This document shows positions 7,374-15,923 of a stretch of DNA of 64,000 nucleotides, one piece after another. The translations under genes and the position numbers were made by a program. The notes under the pieces were generated by a model. The model was not told the DNA's origin. It did no database searches and worked only from the letters and a program-made list of their open reading frames with translations. This stretch comes from Marinococcus halotolerans DSM 16375 (GTDB taxonomy: Bacteria; Bacillota; Bacilli; Bacillales; Marinococcaceae): assembly GCF_000420725.1 (NCBI RefSeq), contig NZ_ATVM01000009.1:1-64000 (forward strand), in the 5' to 3' direction. How positions within the stretch are numbered: the stretch's first letter is position 1; each line of letters starts with the position of its first letter.

Positions 7374-10037
7374 TTATCGCTGCTGCTTTTGTTTTTTCTT
7401 TGGATTCTTTTCTTCCGAGTTGAAGCTGATCAGCGCCGGTATTAACAGCGGCAGTACAATCAGCCCAAACAGCAGCAGTCCGGTAATAACAACCGTAGCT
7501 ACTTCGAGAAGCGTAAGCACTCCCGACGGAAGCATTGCTGCGAACGTGCCTGACAAAATGATTGCTGCGGTAATAATTACCGTGCCCATTTTAATCATTG
7601 CCGTCTGCATGCCTGTGCGCACGCCGGCTTTTGCTTCTTCGTTATACCTGCTTAACAGAAAGATGGAATAGTCCACTCCGAGTGCTACAAGCATAACAAA
7701 TCCGAAGAACGGTACCGGCCAGGCGATACCTGGATACCCAAGCCCGTTTACAAATATCAACTCTGTTACAGCCATCGCTGTAAAATACGCTAGTACAAGC
7801 CCGCCGATAATATAAAGCGGCTGAATAATATTACGGAGCAGAATAATGAGTATCGCAAAAATACCGACAAGAACGATGAGCACTGTCCGGTCAAAATCAC
7901 TGGAGCTGACCGACTGCAAATCACTGTTCACGCTTGGGACGCCTCCGTATTCAATCGTCGCATCCTCCAGCGGCGTGCCCTGCGTATTCATTTCTACAAC
8001 CTCTTTAACTTCTTCTGCACTTTGGATTGCTTTTTTGGAATAAGGGTCTGCGTTCAAGCCCACTTCAATGGTCATGCCGTTTTCATTGTCGAATACATAA
8101 TTGGATGCACCATCCTGAAAATCTTCATCCTCGATGGTATCCTCCGGAAGGTACACGCCGGTGCCCTCAACATAGTTTGCTTCAGAAACCTCGCCGGTAA
8201 AGGTTTCAGCACTTTCCAGGCCATCACTGATTTCAGTCAGCCCGTCACGGGAGTCTGACACCCCGTTTTCGAGTTCGCCGAGCGTTTCAGCGAGCTGGTC
8301 AAGCTCTTCTGTCTGCTGGTCAAGCTCCTGCTGACCTTCTTCAAGACCACTTTGAATCTCGGTAATCTGCTGACTGATCCCGGTCAGCTGCTCCGAAGCA
8401 GCTGACGCTTCTTGAGGGGAAGATGCATTCGCCAGCTGAGTGCTCACCTGCCCGAGCGCCGTATTCACCTCGCCGAGGCCATCAGCCGCATCCTGCAGGG
8501 AGGAGTTTTCCGTGTCGCTGCTTCCAAGCTGTTCCTGAATCGCGGCCAGACCGTCTTCAACATCCTGCAGTCCATTTTCAGTCTCTTCAATGCCATCGCG
8601 GGCATCACTAATACCCGTGCTCACATCTTCGATCTGATTGTTTACATAAAAATCCTCGATAACATCTCCGGCAGGCCGGGTCGCACTGCGTACTGCCTCT
8701 ACTTCATCCAAATTGGAAACAGAGCGGTTCAAGTCCTCCACATACGCAAGTGTCTCCGGCTCCATCACCGATGCATCTGATTCAATAACAATCTGCATCG
8801 GAAGCGCCTGTCCGGAACCGAGGCCTTCCTCAATTAAGTTCAGACCGGTAACTTCTTCTGTATCCTGGTCAATTTCATCAATTGTATCGTAAGACCGCGA
8901 ATTATCAAATGTTAATAATAGCGGCACAGTCACGACAGCAACAATGAGAATGGCAAGCAGCGGCCGGAAGACGGACACGCGGCTCAGCCATTTCCATATT
9001 TTACTGTCAGCATGACCGTTGTGAAGCTTCGATGGCCAAAACAAAGCCTTCTTCAATGTCAGCATAAAGAACGGCAGAATCGTCCAAAGAACGCCTGTTA
9101 ATACGACGATACCAACCGCCACACCAACACCGGACTGAAAAACGGAAAAGTTTGCAAAGCCAATCGCCGTAAAGCCTACAAGCACGGCAAGCGCACTGTA
9201 AACCATCGTTTTACCGGCTGTTTTATACGTCCGTATGATGGCTTTTTTGTAATCAAGCCCGGCAGCCAGCTCCTCACGGTATCTGCTCAAAAGAAGTATA
9301 CAGTAATCTGTACCGATCCCAAACAGAACCGCTACAAGGAAAATCTGCGTATAGTTGGAAACCGGAAAGTTAAACCAGTCTACTAAATAAGCGATAATCG
9401 ACTGACTGATCAAATACGTAAGGCCAACTGCCACAAGCGGTACAAATGGAGTAATAACCGCACGGAACACAACAAACAACAGCGCAAGAATCAGCACTAC
9501 TGTAATAACTTCCGTACGCTCCAGCCCTTCCTGGCTAGCTTCATTTACCTGCTGGTTTAAAAGTGATTCTCCGGTGACATACATTTCCATGTCCGAAGCT
9601 TCGTTCAAATCACGAATTTCTTCGGCGGCATTAACCGCCGTGTCACTGTTTCCTTCAATGGAGATCGGAATAACGACAACATTTTCGCCCGAGGCAACCA
9701 GCTGTTCTTCTGTCTCCTCACTGCCAAATGGATCCGTGACCTCTGATACACCTTCAATGTCTTCGTCTTCGATGGAGGTAATCAGCGATTGAATATTCTC
9801 CTGTTCCTCTCCATCCACCTGGTTCTCTGTTTGGATTACCGCACTGATGGTGTTACCACCCTCCCCATTATCATCCAGTATCTCCTGGGCCTGGGAGGAT
9901 GTTTCCTCTTCCGGTATTTGCAGCGTTTCTTTGTCAGCTGCCAAATTCGATAAACTCGGGGAAACGACCGTAAGTACCACGGTGAAGATTAATATTAAAG
10001 AAGCTATCCACCAGCGAAACTGTAGTATTGTTTTCAT
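7374..10037 (-). CDS. MMPL/RND-superfamily exporter (YdfJ/YdgH-like)
   Basis: An 887-residue membrane protein with the two-fold RND layout. One helix (about 8-28) precedes an extracellular domain, and a five-to-six helix block runs from about 178 to 335. A second large outer domain at about 375-715 is followed by the last helix block at about 718-875. The second outer domain is very acidic and contains a Gly/Asp/Glu/Gln-rich coiled-coil stretch at about 480-615. The motifs GTDYCILLLSRYREE and GVDYSIFLLSRYNEE mark the two proton-relay helix blocks. In Gram-positives such proteins export lipids, surfactants or drugs. Its ATG overlaps the MarR stop by 4 bp, so the two are co-translated, and it is probably induced when MarR is released. 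Confidence 0.88.
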   Translation of the reverse strand: MKTILQFRWWIASLILIFTVVLTVVSPSLSNLAADKETLQIPEEETSSQAQEILDDNGEGGNTISAVIQTENQVDGEEQENIQSLITSIEDEDIEGVSEVTDPFGSEETEEQLVASGENVVVIPISIEGNSDTAVNAAEEIRDLNEASDMEMYVTGESLLNQQVNEASQEGLERTEVITVVLILALLFVVFRAVITPFVPLVAVGLTYLISQSIIAYLVDWFNFPVSNYTQIFLVAVLFGIGTDYCILLLSRYREELAAGLDYKKAIIRTYKTAGKTMVYSALAVLVGFTAIGFANFSVFQSGVGVAVGIVVLTGVLWTILPFFMLTLKKALFWPSKLHNGHADSKIWKWLSRVSVFRPLLAILIVAVVTVPLLLTFDNSRSYDTIDEIDQDTEEVTGLNLIEEGLGSGQALPMQIVIESDASVMEPETLAYVEDLNRSVSNLDEVEAVRSATRPAGDVIEDFYVNNQIEDVSTGISDARDGIEETENGLQDVEDGLAAIQEQLGSSDTENSSLQDAADGLGEVNTALGQVSTQLANASSPQEASAASEQLTGISQQITEIQSGLEEGQQELDQQTEELDQLAETLGELENGVSDSRDGLTEISDGLESAETFTGEVSEANYVEGTGVYLPEDTIEDEDFQDGASNYVFDNENGMTIEVGLNADPYSKKAIQSAEEVKEVVEMNTQGTPLEDATIEYGGVPSVNSDLQSVSSSDFDRTVLIVLVGIFAILIILLRNIIQPLYIIGGLVLAYFTAMAVTELIFVNGLGYPGIAWPVPFFGFVMLVALGVDYSIFLLSRYNEEAKAGVRTGMQTAMIKMGTVIITAAIILSGTFAAMLPSGVLTLLEVATVVITGLLLFGLIVLPLLIPALISFNSEEKNPKKKQKQQR

Positions 10038-10486
10038 TTTTGCTGTCCACCTTTTTGTAGTATGCTTCGTATTTTATGAAAGGTCTGGATAAACTGCTCC
10101 ACTTCCTCTTCATTTATGTCCTGAAGCAGATCAGACACATATTCATTTACAAGACGTGTATGCCGCTCATGAGATTTTTTGCCTTCATCCGTAATTTCTA
10201 CATATTTTACCCGCTGGTCCTCGCTGCTGGGTACAAATTTCACATAGCCATTGTTTTCCATCTTTTTCAGGCGGTTGGACAAAGCACTCTTTCCGACGAG
10301 CATCCTGTTTTGTATTTCTGTTGATGTCATCGCTCCGTATTTCATTAAAAAATCCAGCAGCTCCACCTGTTCCGGAGAAATCTGGTTTAGTAAATTATCG
10401 GGTATTTCATTTGTTATACGGTTCCTTCCGAGAATCATCACTTCTGCGAACAGTTCCACCGCTTCTTCCATTTTTTGATCCTTCAT
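10034..10486 (-). CDS. MarR-family transcriptional repressor
   Basis: A 150-residue winged-helix regulator. The recognition region MTSTEIQNRMLVGKSALSNR is followed by the wing with SSEDQRVKYVEIT, as in MarR/YusO-type proteins. I chose the ATG at 10486 because AGGGGG lies about 8 bp upstream; the longer reading frame would extend through the operator region. The gene directly precedes the MMPL exporter (ATGA overlap). Two copies of a 12-bp motif lie in front of the start codon, which suggests autoregulation of the whole operon. The inducer is unknown. Confidence 0.88.
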   Translation of the reverse strand: MKDQKMEEAVELFAEVMILGRNRITNEIPDNLLNQISPEQVELLDFLMKYGAMTSTEIQNRMLVGKSALSNRLKKMENNGYVKFVPSSEDQRVKYVEITDEGKKSHERHTRLVNEYVSDLLQDINEEEVEQFIQTFHKIRSILQKGGQQK

Positions 10487-10492
10487 TAGTAC

Positions 10493-10528
10493 ACCCCCTG
10501 AACTATATAGTAGTTTACCCCCTGAACT
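10493..10528. promoter_or_regulatory. tandem operator candidates of the MarR-MMPL operon
   Basis: ACCCCCTGAACT occurs twice, at 10493-10504 and 10517-10528, 24 bp apart. Each copy has AGT-type sequence on its left that complements the right AACT, giving weak dyads. The first copy overlaps the marR ribosome binding site. This fits two MarR dimers bound side by side for autorepression. Confidence 0.55.
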
Positions 10529-10579
10529 TTTACTCGTCAAGTATTAAAGGCTTGAGAGCTTAAAATTCCCCATTCATAC

Positions 10580-10604
10580 AAAAAAAACGTCCGGATCCGG
10601 ACGC
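10580..10604 (-). terminator. terminator of the GntR gene
   Basis: A 16-nt perfect palindrome, CGTCCGGATCCGGACG (10588-10603), followed on the minus strand by eight T, just past the stop codon. Confidence 0.8.
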
Positions 10605-10605
10605 C

Positions 10606-11331
10606 TTAGTCGTTCATATGCTCAATGCCTTTGGACAGCACTTTTTCCACGTTCGTTAAATGAGCGCTCATTGCTTCAGCAGCTTCTTCCGGATCCTTTT
10701 CATTTATAGCTTTATAAATCCGCTGGTGCTCGTCAAGAAGCCGCCGGAATGAACGTTTTTCTGAAAAGAGCCATGCTTTTCTTGTTTCATACATTGTTTT
10801 TTGCATCGTGTCGGAGAGGCGGCCCATCATCTGTGTTAATAAAGTATTTCCGGAGGCCTCCACGATTGCAAGGTGAAAACGGACATCTGCCTGTTCTCCG
10901 AGATCATCAGTCCCGCCTGCTGCCTGCATCATCTGCTCCAGCGCAGTACGCATCCGCTCAAGATCCTCCTCTGAACGCCGGACTGCCGCAAGCTCGGAAG
11001 CCCCTTTTTCAAGGACATGCCGGACTTCAAACAACTCTTTCATTTCCTGTTTTGAAATGAGGGTACGGCTGTTCATCATTTCTGTAATAGTGGAAAAATC
11101 ATACTGATTCACAAATGTCCCTTCGCCCTGCCTTATCGTTACAATTCCTACGGCACGCAGGGCACTTAATGCTTCCCGGACGGCCGAACGGCTGACGTCA
11201 AATTTTTCCGAGAGTGCGACGACAGAGTCCAGCTTTTCGCCAGGCTTCACTTCGCCCCGCTTGATCATTTCCTCAATCTTTTCCCGGATGACTTCAGCTA
11301 TTTTTTTTGTTTCAATACGGTCCATGGTCAT
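10606..11331 (-). CDS. GntR-family (FadR subfamily) transcriptional regulator
   Basis: A 241-residue regulator. The N-terminal winged helix (about residues 8-75) has RGEVKPGEKLDS, SEKFDVSRSAVREAL and RQGEGTFV. The C-terminal all-helical FCD ligand domain carries the likely metal and acid-binding residues in DVRFHLAIVEAS and DEHQRIYKAI. LutR/LldR/PdhR-type members respond to lactate, pyruvate or other organic acids. The start is either the ATG at 11331 or that at 11325, both near GGAAGG and GGTGAT. The gene is divergent from cstA, whose pyruvate or peptide transport role would suit such a regulator; the link is inferred. Confidence 0.85.
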   Translation of the reverse strand: MTMDRIETKKIAEVIREKIEEMIKRGEVKPGEKLDSVVALSEKFDVSRSAVREALSALRAVGIVTIRQGEGTFVNQYDFSTITEMMNSRTLISKQEMKELFEVRHVLEKGASELAAVRRSEEDLERMRTALEQMMQAAGGTDDLGEQADVRFHLAIVEASGNTLLTQMMGRLSDTMQKTMYETRKAWLFSEKRSFRRLLDEHQRIYKAINEKDPEEAAEAMSAHLTNVEKVLSKGIEHMND

Positions 11332-11512
11332 CACCCGCCCTTCCTTCCGTTCATTATTTACCGCTATTGTACCACCCATAGGACACTCATACTACGGTTT
11401 ACCCCTATTATAGGTAAGGTCATCACATGGGTAAGACTTGCTTCATTTGAACATGGTTAAAATCGCTTTTCATTGCTATGTGAAAAAAGTTTTGTTTTTT
11501 CCATATAGACGA

Positions 11513-11541
11513 TTGTCATTTTGGAAAGAACAAGTTAGAAT
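11513..11541 (+). promoter_or_regulatory. cstA: sigma-A promoter of cstA
   Basis: TTGTCA (11513-11518), 17-bp spacer, TAGAAT (11536-11541), 50 bp before the cstA start. I saw no clear GntR-type dyad or cre box in the 11380-11590 intergenic region. Confidence 0.6.
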
Positions 11542-11590
11542 TTATAACAATGGTTTTCTCTAGTACATTGCAGCAAAGGTGGAACGTTTT

Positions 11591-13027
11591 ATGTTATCTT
11601 TCTTTATCGCTATTATCCTGCTGATTGCCGGCTACATCGTTTACGGATCTTTCGTGGAGAAAACGTTCGGCATCAATGACCGCAACAAAACGCCTGCTTA
11701 TCATAATGAAGGGCATATCGACTACGCTCCTCTCAGCTGGTGGCGCGGCAGCCTTATCCAGCTGTTAAATATTGCTGGTCTCGGGCCGATTTTCGGGGCG
11801 CTGCTCGGAGCACTGTACGGGCCAATCGTATTTTTCTGGATCGTCCTCGGTACCATTTTCGCTGGAGCCGTACACGACTATTTTTCCGGCATGCTTTCTC
11901 TTCGCCACAATGGCGCCCAGTTTCCCTCCCTCGTAGGTAGATATCTTGGCCGCCCGATGAAGAGCTTTATCAATATCGTAAGCATTTGTTTAATGATCCT
12001 CGTAGCCGCCGCCTTTATCGCCGGGCCGGCCGAATTAATTGCAAGCCTGACACCGCTCAGTTTTCTCACCGCCATTTTTGCTATTTTTGCATATTTTTTA
12101 CTGGCTGCCCTGCTTCCAATTCAGCGGGTGATCGGAAAGATATATCCTCTTTTTGGAGCGGTACTTATCTTTATGGCAGTCAGTATTGCCGGCGCCCTGG
12201 TGTTTTCTGACGTAACGATTCCAAACGTTACACTTGCCAATCTTCATCCCGATGAGCTGCCGGTATGGCCAATGGTAATGGTGACTATTTCCTGCGGGGC
12301 CATTTCCGGGTTTCACAGCACCCAGAGCCCGATTATTGCCCGCACCCTGAAAAAGGAATCAGAAGGGCGGAAAGTATTTTACGGAGCTATGATTGCCGAA
12401 GGCATCATTACCCTCATATGGGCCGCAGCCGGTATGGCCTTCTTTGGAGGTACTGGCGGGCTTCAGGCAGCCATAGCCGCCGGAGGCCCGGCCGGCGCCG
12501 TCAACGAAATTTCTACGAGCCTTCTTGGCACACTCGGCGGGGTACTTGCCGTTCTTGGCGTTATTTTGCTTCCTATTACTACAGGCGACACAGCCCTTCG
12601 TTCTTCAAGGATGATGCTTGCAGAGCTCGTGGCAAACACTGTATCTCTAAAAGGAAAACCGCTTTTAATTCTTACTATTATTCCGGTCGTTATCCCGGCC
12701 CTGTTTTTATCCATGATCGATTACTCATTTTTGTGGAGATATGTAGGGTGGACCAATCAGCTCGTCGCTACTGTGATGCTTTGGACCGGCTGCATGTACC
12801 TGCTCTATGCCGGCAAAAACCATTTCATCTGCGGCGTGCCGGCGATGTTTATGACAGCTGTCGTCTGCTCCTACATCTTTTACGCCCCGGAAGGTCTTGG
12901 TCTTCCGTACGGCCTTTCCATGACGATCGGGGCCGTACTGACTGTGTTCGTGCTTGCCTGGTACGTTTTTAAAGTAATCTCCGTTAAACGGCAGGCAGCA
13001 TATGAACAGGTCGAAAAATCTATATAA
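11591..13027 (+). CDS. cstA: CstA-family carbon starvation transporter
   Basis: A 478-residue protein with about 12-13 membrane helices. Family motifs are NIAGLGPIFGA, the following AVHDYFSGML, and SGFHSTQSPIIARTL. E. coli CstA and its relative BtsT import peptides and pyruvate during carbon limitation. This protein belongs to the shorter Gram-positive form, against roughly 600-700 residues in E. coli and B. subtilis. The start at 11591 has AAAGGTGG 8 bp upstream; an in-frame GTG at 11579 overlaps that RBS. Its own promoter and the divergent GntR regulator point to control by a carbon metabolite. Confidence 0.88.
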   Translation: MLSFFIAIILLIAGYIVYGSFVEKTFGINDRNKTPAYHNEGHIDYAPLSWWRGSLIQLLNIAGLGPIFGALLGALYGPIVFFWIVLGTIFAGAVHDYFSGMLSLRHNGAQFPSLVGRYLGRPMKSFINIVSICLMILVAAAFIAGPAELIASLTPLSFLTAIFAIFAYFLLAALLPIQRVIGKIYPLFGAVLIFMAVSIAGALVFSDVTIPNVTLANLHPDELPVWPMVMVTISCGAISGFHSTQSPIIARTLKKESEGRKVFYGAMIAEGIITLIWAAAGMAFFGGTGGLQAAIAAGGPAGAVNEISTSLLGTLGGVLAVLGVILLPITTGDTALRSSRMMLAELVANTVSLKGKPLLILTIIPVVIPALFLSMIDYSFLWRYVGWTNQLVATVMLWTGCMYLLYAGKNHFICGVPAMFMTAVVCSYIFYAPEGLGLPYGLSMTIGAVLTVFVLAWYVFKVISVKRQAAYEQVEKSI

Positions 13028-13036
13028 ATGCTTTTG

Positions 13037-13064
13037 GCTGCCTGCTGTTGCGGGCAGCTTTTTT
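13037..13064 (+). terminator. cstA: terminator after cstA
   Basis: Stem GCTGCCTG / CGGGCAGC (13037-13044, 13051-13058) with a 6-nt loop, followed by six T. Confidence 0.8.
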
Positions 13065-13149
13065 GGTGCAGGAGAGGCTGATGAAAACGCTGCACGTTCA
13101 TGCTACACTAAATAAAGACTTGAAATTTTTATAAAGAAGGCGGCTTACC

Positions 13150-14223
13150 ATGCACTACTGGAGAAAAATTAAGCGGCGGTTCATCGGTGGCAGACTGATC
13201 AAGACTGGTATAGCTGTTCTGCTCACTGCCTTTATATGCGGCATTTTTGATCTCCCGCAGGCTTTTGCCGTTATAACAGCCATAGTAACTCTTGAACCGA
13301 CAGCAGCAGCTTCCATACGTAAAGGTGCCCAGCGGCTTCCTGCCACCGTCATTGGGGCAGCTCTTGCGATGATGACCGTTTATTTATTCGGGCCCACCCC
13401 GGTAACGTATATGATTGCTTCTGTATTAACACTTTATTTCTGTAATATGCTGCGGCTCCGGGACGGAATGCTCGTCGCAACAATTACGGCAGTGGCAATG
13501 ATTCCCACAGCGAGCGATCATTATTTTTTAACTTTTGTAGAGCGTGTCGGCACGACATTTATCGGCCTTGCGATTTCTACAGTTATTAATTTAACGATTC
13601 TGCCTCCAAAATTCTCTTCTCTGCTCGCAGAACAGAATCGAAAAATGTTTGTGGAGACCGCTGAAATTTTTGAGCTGCGGCTTGAAGAAGTAATGAACGG
13701 CCGGCGTCCGTCTGCACAGGTAATGGAAAAGTATCATCAGCTCGAAAGTGACCTGGAGCGGGCCATTCAGCTTTCTTATTACCAGCAGGAAGAATGGAAA
13801 TACCATAAGAAAAAGGATACAGAGGCAAGAAGGTTCACCCAGGAGCAGCGCCAGCTCCATTTTTTAGAGCGCATAAGCTATCACATTAATCGTTTATTTA
13901 ATTTCGAAACAGATGACTACACGTTCACAAAAGAAGAGGTCCAGCTGATCGGCGACATTATTCCGGCGATGTCACAAACGATTCATCACTTTGGAGAACG
14001 CATCTCCGATGAGCAGTTCAGGCTGATTGAACGTCTTGACCGGTGCTTCTGGAAAAAACGCCAGCATGCATCGCGGCCGAACATAAAAAAATATCATCAT
14101 CATTTTTCTACAGACGTTATTATTATCTTTGCCCTTTTATCTATTCACGATGTCCTCGAAGAGCTCGAAGAACTTCATTTTCCCGAACAGCCCGAACCAC
14201 AGCAAACGCCCCGGCCTTCATAA
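13150..14223 (+). CDS. aromatic acid exporter (ArAE_1/FUSC-like) family membrane protein
   Basis: A 357-residue protein with four to five membrane helices in residues 15-155. A long soluble helical C-terminal domain follows, as in B. subtilis YqjA-type ArAE_1 proteins. Typical features are the family-like LEPTAAASIRKGAQRLPATV and the short TM pairs. The C-terminal part is rich in Glu, Gln and His. Members are linked to export of aromatic or other acids, but function is mostly unproven. The RBS GAAGGCGG lies just before the ATG. The 3' end forms part of a hairpin shared with the convergent TPP-enzyme gene. Confidence 0.75.
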   Translation: MHYWRKIKRRFIGGRLIKTGIAVLLTAFICGIFDLPQAFAVITAIVTLEPTAAASIRKGAQRLPATVIGAALAMMTVYLFGPTPVTYMIASVLTLYFCNMLRLRDGMLVATITAVAMIPTASDHYFLTFVERVGTTFIGLAISTVINLTILPPKFSSLLAEQNRKMFVETAEIFELRLEEVMNGRRPSAQVMEKYHQLESDLERAIQLSYYQQEEWKYHKKKDTEARRFTQEQRQLHFLERISYHINRLFNFETDDYTFTKEEVQLIGDIIPAMSQTIHHFGERISDEQFRLIERLDRCFWKKRQHASRPNIKKYHHHFSTDVIIIFALLSIHDVLEELEELHFPEQPEPQQTPRPS

Positions 14224-14234
14224 GGCACGGGGCG
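14207..14234. terminator. hairpin between the convergent ArAE and TPP-enzyme genes
   Basis: CGCCCCG and CCTT pair with AAGG and CGGGGCG around a 3-nt loop, with one small mismatch. T-rich sequence is present on both sides but no long T run, so termination is probable rather than sure. Confidence 0.5.
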
Positions 14235-14254
14235 CTTCGTTTATCAGTGTTTTT

Positions 14255-15895
14255 TTAAATTTTGCTGAAGGAGGATAAAAATTTCACCCTGTCTCCCATC
14301 GGAGGTGTCTGTTCATCAACAAGCTGGATTTCCAGTACCGCCGGGCAATTGTCTGAACAGAGACTTTCGTAAAGCCCGGGGGTGATATCATCCATGGAAC
14401 GGACCGTGGCATACTTTACCCCCATCTGTTCTGCGATAGCTGCCACAGGCACCATCGATTGTTCAAACCGGTCATGCATTCTTCCGTATTGAAGCCGGTG
14501 CCCGTGATACACCATCCCGAGCCTTGCATTGTTCATCACAATAAAAAGAATGGGCAGCTGATACTCTTTGGCGGTCAGTACTTCCATCCCATGCATAAAA
14601 AAGCATCCATCTCCGGTAATACTTGTAACAGGACGGTGTGGTTCGGCGAGTTTTGCGCCAAGCGCATTGGAAATTCCCGAACCCATGGCACCAAAATGGA
14701 CGTTGATGTCATACGTATCCGGTTTTTTCACTTCCATGTAATGGATCACATAGCTCATAAACTCCCCAATATCCACCGTAAAAAGCGTGTCCTCCGGCAT
14801 ATGGGACTGGAGCTGCTGAAGCACGTTCTGGGTTTCGAATTTTTCGTTTACAGTTTTCGGCGGCCCCCCTGTCTGCTGACGCCCGGATTTGCCTTCTGCT
14901 GGAAGACGAAGCCGCCTGTTTATTTCTCCGATCGTTGTGCGCACATCCCCAAGCAGGGAAATATCCACTTTATATTTGCGGTCAAATACCGTGGGATCAT
15001 AGTCAAGCTGAATCATAAAACGATCAGCGGCCAAAGCTGGATTCCAGTTATTCGTAGCTGTTTCTCCGAGACTTGAGCCTATAACGAATATAATGGAGTG
15101 ATCGCTGTTTTCCATTACTTCCGTAGCTGATTCGTGCCCGGCAAATCCGTACACGCCACGCGCGTTTGGGTGATCTGACGGTATAAGCCCTTTCGCCTGA
15201 GGCGTAGTAACGACCGGCCAGTCCAGATAATCCACCAGATTCATAACCTCAGGCAGGGCATCTTTTGCCCCCTGTCCAAGGAAAACGATCCCCTGGCGAT
15301 TACTGGAGAGTATGCGGGTGGTTTCCGATACATTGCTTTCCACCGGAGACAGCCGGCGCTTGGCCGGATATTCGAGCAGCTCAGTGCTCCCTTCGAGCGT
15401 AGATAATTGAATATTGATCGGGATCGCTACGTGCACTGGTCCGGGTATGCCGGCGAATGCTTTACATACTGCCTCCTTGAACACTTCGCGTACTTCATGG
15501 ATACTTTCCACCCGGCGGCTGTATTTGGTCACCGGAGTAAACATCGGAACAACATCAAGCTCCTGGGAAGCATTCAGGCCAACCGTTGATGTCGGCACAG
15601 AGCCGGTAATAAAAAGCACGGGAGTCTGCTCTCTCATTGCATTAGCTGCTCCGGAAAGAAGGTTTGTCGCTCCGGGTCCGCTGCTTGCTATACACACTCC
15701 AAGCTTATCCGAACGCTTCGCGTAGGCGGAAGCCATATAGCCGGCCGCGCCTTCATGCTTGGTAATAACCGGCGTAATATCGCCATGTTCATACATCTTA
15801 TCAAAAAGTGCGTTCACCGATCCCGCTGGTATACCAAAAACATAGTCCAGGCCGTCCTGCCGCAAATAATCAATTATCCACTGAGCTGCTTTCAT
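14255..15895 (-). CDS. thiamine-diphosphate enzyme, acetolactate synthase/pyruvate oxidase type
   Basis: A 546-residue, complete TPP enzyme with PYR, central and PP domains. The catalytic Glu is in KHEGAAGYMASAYAK (about residue 47). The Mg-TPP binding motif GDGCFFMHGMEVLTA is followed by NNARLGM in the PP domain. It resembles acetolactate synthase large subunits and pyruvate oxidases, and the exact reaction is not settled. No regulatory small subunit (ilvH) or acetolactate decarboxylase (alsD) gene is adjacent, which argues against an ordinary branched-chain or acetoin operon. RBS GGGGGGAA lies 9 bp before the ATG. Confidence 0.8.
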   Translation of the reverse strand: MKAAQWIIDYLRQDGLDYVFGIPAGSVNALFDKMYEHGDITPVITKHEGAAGYMASAYAKRSDKLGVCIASSGPGATNLLSGAANAMREQTPVLFITGSVPTSTVGLNASQELDVVPMFTPVTKYSRRVESIHEVREVFKEAVCKAFAGIPGPVHVAIPINIQLSTLEGSTELLEYPAKRRLSPVESNVSETTRILSSNRQGIVFLGQGAKDALPEVMNLVDYLDWPVVTTPQAKGLIPSDHPNARGVYGFAGHESATEVMENSDHSIIFVIGSSLGETATNNWNPALAADRFMIQLDYDPTVFDRKYKVDISLLGDVRTTIGEINRRLRLPAEGKSGRQQTGGPPKTVNEKFETQNVLQQLQSHMPEDTLFTVDIGEFMSYVIHYMEVKKPDTYDINVHFGAMGSGISNALGAKLAEPHRPVTSITGDGCFFMHGMEVLTAKEYQLPILFIVMNNARLGMVYHGHRLQYGRMHDRFEQSMVPVAAIAEQMGVKYATVRSMDDITPGLYESLCSDNCPAVLEIQLVDEQTPPMGDRVKFLSSFSKI

Positions 15896-15923
15896 TCTGT
15901 TTTATTCCCCCCACTAAATTTTA

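Noticed and set aside
11380-11590. cre or GntR operator in front of cstA
   Set aside because: The best cre alignment has three mismatches and no convincing dyad was found.
12265-12972. 235-residue ORF overlapping cstA in another frame
   Set aside because: It is rich in Arg, Ser and Tyr, as expected for an out-of-frame reading of a membrane protein gene, and has no RBS or family match.
14459-15076. 205-residue + strand ORF antisense to the TPP enzyme
   Set aside because: No RBS; the opposite strand has intact TPP motifs.
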